Of a stretch of DNA of 5,039 nt, positions 1 to 5,039 are shown piece by piece. Every line of letters starts with the position of its first letter. The first letter of the stretch is position 1. The notes beneath the pieces were generated by a model. The model searched no databases and was not told the DNA's origin. It saw only the letters and a program-made list of their open reading frames with translations. The translations under genes were made by a program, and so were the position numbers. This stretch comes from Hyphomicrobiales bacterium (GTDB lineage: Bacteria; Pseudomonadota; Alphaproteobacteria; Rhizobiales; Rhizobiaceae): the NCBI GenBank assembly GCA_015654965.1, contig JAATGD010000070.1:1-5039 (forward strand), written 5' to 3'.

Positions 1-1341
1 CCGCTCTGCCTTGTCGCGGGCACCGGCATTTTCATGACGACCGAGCGGCGCGACTGGCGGCAGATCGGCCGTATTCTGGTCGGTGTCGGCCTCCTCATCC
101 TATCGTTGGAAATGACCGGACAGGCGACCGAACCCTTGCGCCAGAGCGAACTTCTGCCGGTGATCGTCACATATCTCGCAAGCGACCCCGTCACGACCTA
201 TCTTCTCGCCGCCCTGATGACATGGCTGTTTCATTCCAGCATCGCCGCCGTCATCTTGCTCACCACTTTTGCCTCGCGCGGATTGATCACGCCCGAACTG
301 GCCGTGGTCATGGTGCTGGGCGTCAATCTCGGCTCTTCGGTCATTGCGCCGATGCTGACCCGCAACGCGCCCGCGCCGACACGCATCGTCCCGCTCGGAA
401 ACCTGCTCATGCGTGGCGCGGGTTCGCTGGTGATGCTGGTCCTCTATGAGACGTTCAAGCCGCCCATTGCCTTTCTTGGTGGCGATGCCGTCTCGCAGGT
501 CGTCAATGCGCATATCCTGTTCAACCTTCTCGTCCTGCTGGCTGGCATTCCGCTATCAAAGCTGGTGCTGCGGACGACGGCAGCGCTGGTTTCACTCAAT
601 GAGCAGAAAGATGCCGCAAGCCCGCCAAGGGTGAAGGAAGAATATAGCGCGCTCGACGCAAGCGTCCTCGACCACCCGCAGCAGGCACTGGCCAATGCGA
701 CGCGCGAGGTCGTCGGGGTCTGCGATACCATCGAGATCATGCTGCGGCGCATCATCGATCTTTACGACAAGGCCGATCAGGCCGACATTGATGAACTCGC
801 CGATCTCGACGACCGCGTCGACAAGAAACATGCGCAGATCAAGCTCTACTTGACACAACTCGCCACCCGCGATCTAGGAGATTTTGAATCCCTGCGCATG
901 CAGGAACTGCTCGGGGCCTGCGTGAAGCTTGAGCAGGTCGGTGACATCATCGTGCGCAACATGCTCGCACATGTGCAGAAGAAAATAGATCACAAGCTCG
1001 AATTCACGGACGAAGGCTGGAAGGAACTCAGTCACTTCCACGCCATGGTGCTGGCAAACGCCCATATGGCGTTCAATGTCGTCGTCTCGCGCGACGAACA
1101 CACCGCCCGCCAGCTTGTCGAGGAGAAGGATCGCCTGCGCGAACTGGAAAAACAGAGCAGCCTGCGCCATTTCTCACGCCTGCGCGAAGGCTCTGCCCGC
1201 AGCATAGAAACGAGCACCATTCATCTCGATACGATACGCGATCTCAAGCAGATCAATTCGCTGCTGGCAGCCATCGTCTATCCGGTTCTGGAAGAACAGG
1301 GACTTTTGAAGAAAACGCGGCTGAGAACCGTCAAGCAATAG
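1..1341 (+). CDS. Na+/phosphate cotransporter family protein with C-terminal PhoU-like domain (5' truncated)
   Basis: Open from the first base in frame 1 to TAG at 1339-1341, giving 446 visible residues. The start lies upstream; full members of this family are roughly 100 residues longer. The protein is predicted to sit in the inner membrane and import phosphate with sodium. Hydrophobic segments lie at about visible residues 22-38, 64-90, 99-118, 128-150 and 168-191. Within them LFHSSIAA resembles the second QSSS-type repeat of the family and GVNLGSS resembles the GANIGTT motif; NAHILFNL is the usual HxxFN-like segment. From about residue 226 to 436 the chain is soluble and helical with PhoU-like features (ALANATREVV, LEQVGDIIVRN, STIHLDTIRDLKQINS). 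ATG at 34 is an internal methionine inside the membrane domain, not a start. Specificity for phosphate is inferred from family resemblance. The PhoU-like tail could have a regulatory role. Confidence 0.85.
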   Translation, partial: PLCLVAGTGIFMTTERRDWRQIGRILVGVGLLILSLEMTGQATEPLRQSELLPVIVTYLASDPVTTYLLAALMTWLFHSSIAAVILLTTFASRGLITPELAVVMVLGVNLGSSVIAPMLTRNAPAPTRIVPLGNLLMRGAGSLVMLVLYETFKPPIAFLGGDAVSQVVNAHILFNLLVLLAGIPLSKLVLRTTAALVSLNEQKDAASPPRVKEEYSALDASVLDHPQQALANATREVVGVCDTIEIMLRRIIDLYDKADQADIDELADLDDRVDKKHAQIKLYLTQLATRDLGDFESLRMQELLGACVKLEQVGDIIVRNMLAHVQKKIDHKLEFTDEGWKELSHFHAMVLANAHMAFNVVVSRDEHTARQLVEEKDRLRELEKQSSLRHFSRLREGSARSIETSTIHLDTIRDLKQINSLLAAIVYPVLEEQGLLKKTRLRTVKQ

Positions 1342-1358
1342 CGGTCCCCCGCTATTGC
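1335..1358. terminator. Perfect 10-bp hairpin at the stop codon of the Na/Pi gene, possible terminator without U-tract
   Basis: GCAATAGCGG (1335-1344) and CCGCTATTGC (1349-1358) are perfect inverse complements with a 4-base loop, TCCC. The left arm includes the TAG stop. No run of T follows on the + strand, so this is not a textbook intrinsic terminator. It may act with Rho or protect the mRNA 3' end, and it lies in the gap between two convergent genes. Confidence 0.4.
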
Positions 1359-1368
1359 CAATGATCCC

Positions 1369-1425
1369 GCTGAGCCGGCGGTTGAAAGAAGTGCTTCCGA
1401 CCGGCGTCAGCTCATCGAAAGCTGA
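1369..1425. other. Overlapping inverted repeats in the gap between convergent genes
   Basis: GCTGAGCCGG (1369-1378) pairs with CCGGC-G-TCAGC (1401-1411), giving 10 bp with a one-base bulge. The right part of that arm, TCAGCT (1407-1412), can instead pair with AGCTGA (1420-1425) across a 7-base loop. The two folds share bases 1407-1411 and exclude each other. The second lies directly after the TAA stop of the - strand YqeY gene (1428-1430), so it would be the first hairpin of that gene's 3' UTR. Neither has a clear U-tract, so a terminator role is only suggested. Confidence 0.35.
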
Positions 1426-1427
1426 TA

Positions 1428-1880
1428 TTACTGGAGCATCGACTTCACAAGCGCGCTTGCCTTAGTGAAATCCATCCTGCCCGCATAACGTTCTTTGAGA
1501 ACGGCCATGCATTTGCCCATATCGCGCAAGCCTTCCGCGCCGATTTCGGCAATAACGTCCTCGCACGCCTTCTTCATCTCGTCCTCGGTCAGTTGCTGCG
1601 GCAGAAACCCGGCAATGATGGTGATTTCCTCGCGCTCGGCCTCTGCCAGTTCAATGCGACTGGCTTCTTCATAGATACGCGCCGATTCTTCGCGCTGCTT
1701 GACCATCTTGCCCAGAATTCCCAACAACTCTTCATCGCCGACCGGATCCTTGCCTGCCGTGCGATTGGCGATATCGCGATCCTTGACGGCAGCCAGAATC
1801 AGACGAAGCGTCGAGGTGCGGCGCTTGTCCTGAGCCTTGACGGCAACGGTGAGTGCCTGGGAAATCTCCTGGCGAAGCAT
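1428..1880 (-). CDS. GatB/YqeY domain-containing protein
   Basis: This 150-residue protein matches the full usual length of the YqeY family. It starts MLRQEISQALTVAVKAQDKR and contains RTSTLRLILAAVKDRDI (about 21-37), KMVKQREESARIYEEA (about 58-73), the conserved FLPQQLTEDE (about 92-101) and DMGKCMAVLKERY (about 120-132). The fold is a helical domain related to the C-terminal tail of GatB, the amidotransferase subunit that works on mischarged tRNA. The free-standing protein is presumed cytosolic; its own reaction is not established. The reading frame stays open upstream to an ATG ending at 1970. I chose ATG 1878-1880 because it has AGGAG 7 bases upstream and the family normally begins MLR. 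It diverges from carA and converges with the Na/Pi gene. Confidence 0.92.
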   Translation of the reverse strand: MLRQEISQALTVAVKAQDKRRTSTLRLILAAVKDRDIANRTAGKDPVGDEELLGILGKMVKQREESARIYEEASRIELAEAEREEITIIAGFLPQQLTEDEMKKACEDVIAEIGAEGLRDMGKCMAVLKERYAGRMDFTKASALVKSMLQ

Positions 1881-1887
1881 GACGTCT

Positions 1888-1892
1888 CTCCT
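1888..1892 (-). promoter_or_regulatory. Ribosome binding site of the YqeY gene
   Basis: On the - strand AGGAG is followed by 7 bases and then ATG (1880-1878). This site fixes the start at MLRQEI and argues against the 30-residue longer reading that begins at 1970. Confidence 0.75.
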
Positions 1893-1906
1893 GACGGTAT
1901 TAGTGT

Positions 1907-1928
1907 GAACGTCCGTTCTATGCAGAAC
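1907..1928. promoter_or_regulatory. Nested GAAC/GTTC inverted repeats upstream of the YqeY gene, possible operator
   Basis: GAAC (1907-1910), four bases, then GTTC (1915-1918) form one dyad, with arms of 5 bp counting the flanking G/C. GTTCT (1915-1919), four bases, then AGAAC (1924-1928) form a second dyad that shares the central GTTC. Another GAAC follows at 1931-1934. The cluster sits 27-48 bases upstream of the YqeY start, where a promoter would be expected. No specific regulator can be named; the N4 spacing differs from the direct-repeat GTTC-N7-GTTC of alphaproteobacterial LexA sites. Confidence 0.25.
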
Positions 1929-1990
1929 CGGAACCATAAAGCAATCGCCAACCCTGCAAAGGTCACCCATTCATTCGAACAGGGACAAAA

Positions 1991-2004
1991 CGCAATTGAT
2001 TGCG
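1991..2004. promoter_or_regulatory. 14-base palindrome CGCAAT-TG-ATTGCG, possible operator
   Basis: Perfect 6-bp arms around a 2-base centre, between the divergent YqeY and carA genes. It is too short and too tightly spaced for an RNA hairpin, so a dimeric DNA-binding protein is the more natural reading. It lies about 110 bases upstream of the YqeY start and about 30 bases upstream of the carA promoter candidate. No regulator is identified. Confidence 0.3.
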
Positions 2005-2034
2005 CTTATTTCCCAAATCCATCCGTTGGAACGA

Positions 2035-2063
2035 TTGACCCGGCCTGAAACTTTCTCTAAGGA
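2035..2063 (+). promoter_or_regulatory. Weak sigma-70-type promoter candidate for carA
   Basis: TTGACC (2035-2040) is a good -35 hexamer. After 17 bases comes TAAGGA (2058-2063), a poor -10. If used, transcription would begin near 2070 and leave a leader of about 195 bases containing the small hairpins before carA. An alternative -10 is TATATG (2132-2137), but it has no recognisable -35. Confidence 0.25.
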
Positions 2064-2252
2064 TCAAGGCTTAGCAGGACATCGGCAAATGCGCGCGGCG
2101 GAGGTTTTATACCCCGCTGTTTTTTGGCGCATATATGCTTTGAAAGCTCTTTTTTCAAGCGACCGACAGGAGACCCCTCCTCTGCAACAGACCGCGTGTC
2201 TAAAGAACCAAACACGTCCGCCCATCTCACGGCATTGGGACGCGACATGAAT

Positions 2253-2257
2253 AGGAG
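2253..2257 (+). promoter_or_regulatory. Ribosome binding site of carA
   Basis: AGGAG is followed by 7 bases and then ATG at 2265. An in-frame ATG at 2247 lies before this site and has no Shine-Dalgarno of its own, so the site selects MTQTPQ as the N-terminus. Confidence 0.75.
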
Positions 2258-2264
2258 TGCTCAC

Positions 2265-3488
2265 ATGACCCAAACGCCCCAGAAAACCGCACCCTGGTCC
2301 ACCGAAAAGCGCACGGCAGTTCTCGTGCTGGCTGACGGCACGGTCATTGAAGGCAAGGGCCTTGGCGCTACCGGCGCCATCGAGGCGGAAGTCGTCTTCA
2401 ACACGGCACTCACCGGCTATGAGGAAATCCTCACCGACCCCTCCTATTCGGGTCAGATCGTCACCTTCACCTTTCCGCATATCGGCAATGTCGGCGCCAA
2501 TGGCGAAGATATCGAAGACCTCACGCCCGCCAACCGTCACGGTGCCGTGGGTGCAATTTTCAAGGCTGACATCACCACGCCATCCAATTATCGCGCCAGT
2601 GAAGATCTCGATACATGGCTTAAGAGCCGTGGCGTCATCGCTCTTGCGAATGTCGATACCCGCGCGCTGACCGCGCTGATCCGCGAACGCGGCGCGCAGA
2701 ATGCCGTCATTGCCCATGACCCGGACGGTCATTTCGATCTGGACGCGCTGAAAGCCCGCGCCGCCAACTGGAGCGGGTTGATAAATCTCGATCTCGCCAA
2801 GGATGTGAGCGTCGGGCAAAGCCGTGTCTGGAAAGAAATGCCATGGGTGAATGGCGAAGGCTATCATGAGCAGGAAGCGACACAATATCATGTCGTCGCG
2901 CTCGATTTCGGCGTAAAGCGCAACATCCTGCGCCTGCTTACGGGCCTTGGCGCCAGAGTCACGGTCCTGCCTGCAACGGCCAGCGCCGAAGACGTGCTCG
3001 CGTATAATCCCGATGGCGTGTTTCTTTCCAACGGCCCCGGTGATCCGGCTGCAACCGGTGAATATGCCGTCCCCACCATTCGCAAACTGGTCGATAGCGG
3101 CCTACCAGTGTTCGGCATCTGCCTTGGCCACCAGATGCTGGCGCTGGCGCTTGGTGCAAAAACCGAGAAAATGCATCAGGGCCATCATGGCGCGAACCAT
3201 CCGGTCAAGGATTACACCACCGGCAAGGTGGAAATCGTGTCGATGAACCATGGATTTGCAGTCGATTCGGACAGCCTGCCGGAAAATGTCGAAGAAACCC
3301 ATGTTTCACTGTTCGACGGCAGCAATTGCGGATTGCGCGTCATCGGCAAGCCGGTCTTCTCCGTCCAGCATCACCCGGAAGCCTCTCCGGGACCGCAGGA
3401 TTCGCATTATCTTTTCCGCCGCTTCATCAACCTGATCCGTGAAAAGAAAGGCGAAGCGCTGCTTCCCGAACGCGATCAGGCCGCATGA
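2265..3488 (+). CDS. carA: Carbamoyl-phosphate synthetase small (glutaminase) subunit
   Basis: CarA hydrolyses glutamine and passes ammonia to CarB, which makes carbamoyl phosphate for arginine and pyrimidine synthesis; it acts in the cytosol. The 407 residues are a little longer than E. coli CarA because of an N-terminal extension of about 17 residues. The N-terminal domain (about 17-150) shows LADGTVIEGKGLGATG, VVFNTALTGYEEILTDPSY and FPHIGNVG. The class I glutamine amidotransferase domain (about 209-395) shows VVALDFGVKRN, FLSNGPGDP, the nucleophile Cys286 in GICLGHQ, NHGFAVD, and His370 and Glu372 in VQHHPEAS. These match E. coli Cys269, His353 and Glu355, all shifted by 17, so the triad is intact. 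The start at 2265 follows AGGAG with 7-base spacing; in-frame ATG 2247 is a weaker alternative. CarB is not adjacent; an opposite-strand gene lies between them. Confidence 0.97.
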   Translation: MTQTPQKTAPWSTEKRTAVLVLADGTVIEGKGLGATGAIEAEVVFNTALTGYEEILTDPSYSGQIVTFTFPHIGNVGANGEDIEDLTPANRHGAVGAIFKADITTPSNYRASEDLDTWLKSRGVIALANVDTRALTALIRERGAQNAVIAHDPDGHFDLDALKARAANWSGLINLDLAKDVSVGQSRVWKEMPWVNGEGYHEQEATQYHVVALDFGVKRNILRLLTGLGARVTVLPATASAEDVLAYNPDGVFLSNGPGDPAATGEYAVPTIRKLVDSGLPVFGICLGHQMLALALGAKTEKMHQGHHGANHPVKDYTTGKVEIVSMNHGFAVDSDSLPENVEETHVSLFDGSNCGLRVIGKPVFSVQHHPEASPGPQDSHYLFRRFINLIREKKGEALLPERDQAA

Positions 3489-3519
3489 GCGCAGCCTGAT
3501 CCTTGCAGGTAAAAAAAAG

Positions 3520-3550
3520 AAAGGCCGGGTTCAATGCCCGGCCTTTTATT
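3520..3550. terminator. Strong bidirectional intrinsic terminator between carA and the metallopeptidase gene
   Basis: AAAGGCCGGG (3520-3529) and CCCGGCCTTT (3537-3546) form a perfect 10-bp GC-rich stem with the 7-base loop TTCAATG. On the + strand it ends in CCTTTTATT, 32 bases after the carA stop. On the - strand the stem is followed by a longer run, TTTCTTTTTTTT (complement of 3511-3522), so it should stop the convergent metallopeptidase transcript even more efficiently. It lies 26 bases beyond that gene's stop. Confidence 0.9.
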
Positions 3551-3571
3551 ATCGATCAGAGGGAAAAACGA

Positions 3572-4504
3572 TCAGATGTCGCCGCTGAATGTGTCGCAAG
3601 ATTCGATCTTGCCCGAATCATACCCGCGCTGGAACCATTTCGCGCGTTGCTCGGACGTTCCATGGCTGAAACTGTCGGGGACGACATAGCCCTGCGAACG
3701 ACGCTGCAAGGTGTCGTCACCGATCTTGTGGGCGGCATTGATCGCCGATTCCAGATCGCCCGCTTCCAGAATGCCTTTCTGGTTGGTGTAATAACCCCAT
3801 ACACCGGCAAAACAATCGGCCTGAAGTTCGACGCGCACCGACATCTGGTTAGCCTGTACTTCGCTCATCTGCTGGCGCATCTGGTTGAATTTGGGCAGGA
3901 TGCCGAGCAGGTTCTGGACATGATGGCCGACCTCATGCGCAATCACGTAGGCATTGGCGAAGTCGCCCGACGCGCCGAACTTGGTCGCCAGTTCGTTGAA
4001 GAATGTCAGGTCGAGATAGAGCTTGCGATCACCGGGGCAATAGAATGGCCCCGAAGCCGAAGAGGTCAGCCCGCAGGCCGAGCGAACACCATCGGAAAAC
4101 AGGACCATGGTCGGCGGTGTATAGGTCTGGCCACGCGACTGGAAGATACCGCTCCAGACATCTTCTGTTTCCGCCAGAATGGTGCGGGCAAACTGGGATG
4201 CTTCATCATTGGCAACCTGCCCGCCACCGGCCGTGTTCTGGCTACTGCCCTGCTGGGTCTGAACGCCCGTACCCAAACCTCCACTCCCTAAAAGAAGCGG
4301 AATGGGATTGATACCGACGGCCCACAGGCCGAGGCAGATGACGCCCAGTATCACAATACCGGAGATGCCTTTGCCTCGCACGAGTTGCACTGCGGGGCCA
4401 CCCAGGCCACCGCCGCCACGATTGAAGCCGCCATCTGCGTTCCCGCCCTGCTCGCCACGCAGGCCTTCAACATTGTCACTCTGTCTACGGCCTTGCCAGC
4501 GCAT
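3572..4504 (-). CDS. ypfJ: Membrane-anchored neutral zinc metallopeptidase, YpfJ family
   Basis: A complete 310-residue protein starting MRWQGRRQSDNVE, the characteristic opening of the YpfJ / neutral zinc metallopeptidase family (Pfam Zn_peptidase); E. coli YpfJ is of similar size. Residues 11-43 are glycine-rich and polar. One hydrophobic helix follows at about 46-64 (ISGIVILGVICLGLWAVG), then a Gly/Gln/Ser linker to about 100. The catalytic domain runs from about 101 to 303. HEVGHH at 190-195 supplies two zinc-binding His and the catalytic Glu, and Glu227 in VELQADC is the likely third ligand. SHGTSEQR (280-287) is a conserved C-terminal motif. Cys144, Cys156, Cys231 and Cys303 could form disulfides if the domain is periplasmic, as the anchor suggests. 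Start ATG 4504-4502 is preceded by AGGAG (4515-4511) at 6 bases. Its substrate is unknown. It converges on carA and diverges from carB. Confidence 0.93.
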   Translation of the reverse strand: MRWQGRRQSDNVEGLRGEQGGNADGGFNRGGGGLGGPAVQLVRGKGISGIVILGVICLGLWAVGINPIPLLLGSGGLGTGVQTQQGSSQNTAGGGQVANDEASQFARTILAETEDVWSGIFQSRGQTYTPPTMVLFSDGVRSACGLTSSASGPFYCPGDRKLYLDLTFFNELATKFGASGDFANAYVIAHEVGHHVQNLLGILPKFNQMRQQMSEVQANQMSVRVELQADCFAGVWGYYTNQKGILEAGDLESAINAAHKIGDDTLQRRSQGYVVPDSFSHGTSEQRAKWFQRGYDSGKIESCDTFSGDI

Positions 4505-4762
4505 TTAAAACTCCTCAGCCAAAGCCGCAATGTCATGGCGCGGCGTCAGTCTTCTTCATTAGCAGATCATTGTCGCATTAAAGTTGCGACCGCAATATCA
4601 AAAGTAAACGTCAGTGAAAATCACAAACGGCAACGATTCCGTAATATGGGCTTACATCACGCGTTCATTGACAAGGGAAGGATAAGGATTTTCCGTGAAT
4701 GAGCGCATTTTCTTTGCAAAAAAGCCATTTCTGGGGTTCCGCTTCGCGTTATCATTGCCTAT

Positions 4763-4832
4763 AAGGCCCGCTTAGCCCACAGAATAGAATTCTGCCAACC
4801 TGCCGGAAAACCGTGCGGGCTTTTCTGGCAGG
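4763..4832 (+). promoter_or_regulatory. Structured carB leader with competing stems, possible attenuator or translation control
   Basis: Three pairings can be drawn. Hairpin A is CAGAAT/ATTCTG (4780-4785 with 4789-4794). Hairpin B is 12 bp with one G-U pair, CCTGCCGGAAAA (4799-4810) with TTTTCTGGCAGG (4821-4832), and ends 22 bases before the carB ATG. Stem C is 9 bp with one G-U pair, AAGGCCCGC (4763-4771) with GCGGGCTTT (4815-4823), and can enclose hairpin A. B and C both need 4821-4823, so they exclude each other. Stem C ends in TTTTCT, faintly like a terminator. The left arm of C overlaps the end of the possible 26-codon ORF (stop TAG 4773-4775). The pairings are read directly from the sequence; any regulatory role is inferred. 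Confidence 0.4.
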
Positions 4833-4841
4833 CTAAAACAT

Positions 4842-4845
4842 AGGA
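4842..4845 (+). promoter_or_regulatory. Ribosome binding site of carB
   Basis: AGGA lies 3 bases before ATG 4849 and 9 bases before ATG 4855, both in the carB frame. The usual spacing and the family N-terminus MPKRTDIKSI favour 4855. The site starts 9 bases after the right arm of the leader hairpin, so it is probably accessible when that hairpin forms. Confidence 0.6.
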
Positions 4846-4854
4846 ACCATGCCC

Positions 4855-5039
4855 ATGCCGAAACGTACAGATATCAAATCGATCCTGATCATCGGTGCGG
4901 GCCCCATTGTTATCGGTCAGGCTTGCGAATTCGACTATTCCGGCACGCAGGCCTGCAAGGCGCTCAAAGAGGAAGGCTATCGCATCATCCTCGTCAATTC
5001 CAATCCGGCGACGATCATGACCGACCCGGATCTGGCGGA
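4855..5039 (+). CDS. carB: Carbamoyl-phosphate synthetase large subunit (3' truncated by window)
   Basis: Only the first 61 complete codons are present; the family runs to more than 1,000 residues. CarB takes ammonia from CarA and, with two ATP-grasp halves, turns bicarbonate, ammonia and two ATP into carbamoyl phosphate. The visible part, MPKRTDIKSILIIGAGPIVI followed by GQACEFDYSGTQACKAL and LVNSNPATIMTDPDLA, is nearly identical to the opening of E. coli CarB and covers the nucleotide-binding-like preATP-grasp segment (GAGPIVIGQ). The catalytic domains lie beyond the edge. Start 4855 is chosen over in-frame ATG 4849 for its 9-base spacing from AGGA and its match to the family N-terminus. 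Its partner carA lies upstream on the same strand, but a terminator and the opposite-strand ypfJ intervene, so carB needs its own promoter in the 350-base gap. Confidence 0.96.
   Translation, partial: MPKRTDIKSILIIGAGPIVIGQACEFDYSGTQACKALKEEGYRIILVNSNPATIMTDPDLA

Larger units (their letters stand above)
1881..2264. other. Divergent intergenic region between the YqeY gene (-) and carA (+)
   Basis: About 385 bases with no convincing gene; it must hold the promoters of both flanking genes. It contains the GAAC/GTTC cluster (1907-1934), the palindrome at 1991-2004, a weak promoter candidate (2035-2063), a 10-base palindrome GCATATATGC (2129-2138) and three small hairpins near carA: TTGAAA/TTTCAA (2140-2145 with 2153-2158), AGGAG/CTCCT (2168-2172 with 2177-2181) and CGTGT/ACACG (2195-2199 with 2212-2216). 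None of these hairpins has a following U-tract. The carA frame is open back to about 2124, but that stretch does not look like CarA and has no ribosome binding site at its ATG. Confidence 0.6.
4505..4854. other. Divergent intergenic region between the metallopeptidase gene (-) and carB (+)
   Basis: About 350 bases holding both 5' regions. Near ypfJ are overlapping dyads: GTCGCA (4572-4577) with TGCGAC (4585-4590), and TTGCG-AC-CGCAA (4584-4595). A perfect -35 hexamer TTGACA (4668-4673, +) has no good -10 at 16-18 bases. TATAAG (4760-4765, +) is a good -10-like hexamer with a poor -35 (TTCCGC, 4737-4742). A short open frame, GTG 4695 to TAG 4775 (26 residues), follows AAGGA at 6 bases. The last 100 bases are the structured carB leader described separately. 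No clear promoter stands out for ypfJ, and no protein-coding gene of normal size is supported. Confidence 0.6.

Noticed and set aside
1907..1934. LexA (SOS) box upstream of the YqeY gene
   Set aside because: Spacing between half-sites does not fit the alphaproteobacterial GTTC-N7-GTTC pattern, so I keep it only as an unassigned dyad cluster.
1881..1970. 30-residue N-terminal extension of the YqeY protein
   Set aside because: The added residues are not family-like and would be translated through the presumed promoter and the ribosome binding site at 1888-1892.
1593..2048. Open frame on the + strand opposite the YqeY gene
   Set aside because: It is a shadow of the conserved YqeY coding sequence, and its start has no ribosome binding site.
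2124..2264. 47-residue N-terminal extension of CarA
   Set aside because: The frame is open but lacks a ribosome binding site and family similarity. AGGAG at 2253-2257 points to ATG 2265.
2064..2891. Long open frame on the - strand across carA
   Set aside because: It lies antisense to the well-identified carA, resembles no protein family I know, and follows from the GC-rich third positions of carA.
3503..4291. Long open frame on the + strand across the metallopeptidase gene
   Set aside because: It runs through the terminator hairpin, is antisense to a gene with intact catalytic motifs, and has no plausible start signal or domain.
4668..4696. Consensus promoter built on TTGACA at 4668
   Set aside because: The -35 hexamer is perfect, but no acceptable -10 lies 16-18 bases downstream (TTCCGT is the best at 17), so I do not call a promoter.
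4385..4702. + strand open frame spanning the metallopeptidase start and the intergenic region
   Set aside because: Its first part is antisense to the conserved N-terminus of YpfJ, and the rest has no recognisable protein features.
1..5039. A previously undescribed multi-gene system, mobile element, defence cassette or CRISPR array
   Set aside because: All five genes belong to known housekeeping families. I found no transposase, integrase, long direct repeats, attachment sites or compositional break.

Overview
The window is a stretch of core housekeeping chromosome, most likely from an alphaproteobacterium of the order Hyphomicrobiales (Rhizobiales), and Brucella/Ochrobactrum-like as far as I can judge from memory of the protein sequences. 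The evidence is a moderately high GC content, strong GC preference at third codon positions, and protein sequences that look like rhizobial CarA, CarB and YpfJ. The genus is an inference; no database search was possible. I see no insertion sequence, phage gene, tRNA, rRNA or CRISPR array, and no sign of a new multi-gene system.

Layout from left to right. (1) The 3' part of a Na+/phosphate cotransporter-type protein (+) holds the last membrane segments and a C-terminal PhoU-like helical domain. (2) It converges on a complete GatB/YqeY-domain gene (-). The short gap between them is filled with inverted repeats. (3) A divergent intergenic region of about 385 bases separates yqeY from carA. It holds two palindromic sites, a weak promoter candidate and small hairpins in the presumed carA leader. 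(4) carA (+), the complete glutaminase subunit of carbamoyl-phosphate synthetase, has an intact Cys-His-Glu triad. (5) A strong bidirectional intrinsic terminator lies between carA and the convergent gene. (6) A complete ypfJ-type membrane-anchored neutral zinc metallopeptidase (-) has intact HEVGHH. (7) A divergent intergenic region of about 350 bases contains the ypfJ 5' region and a structured carB leader. (8) The first 61 codons of carB (+), the large subunit of carbamoyl-phosphate synthetase, run off the right edge.

Functionally, carA and carB encode the two subunits of one enzyme, which makes carbamoyl phosphate for arginine and pyrimidine synthesis. Here they are separated by an opposite-strand protease gene and by a terminator, so they must be transcribed separately. 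The most interesting non-coding signal is just upstream of carB. There, two mutually exclusive RNA stems can be drawn, and a possible 26-codon leader ORF ends exactly on one arm. This resembles an attenuator or translation-control leader but is unproven.
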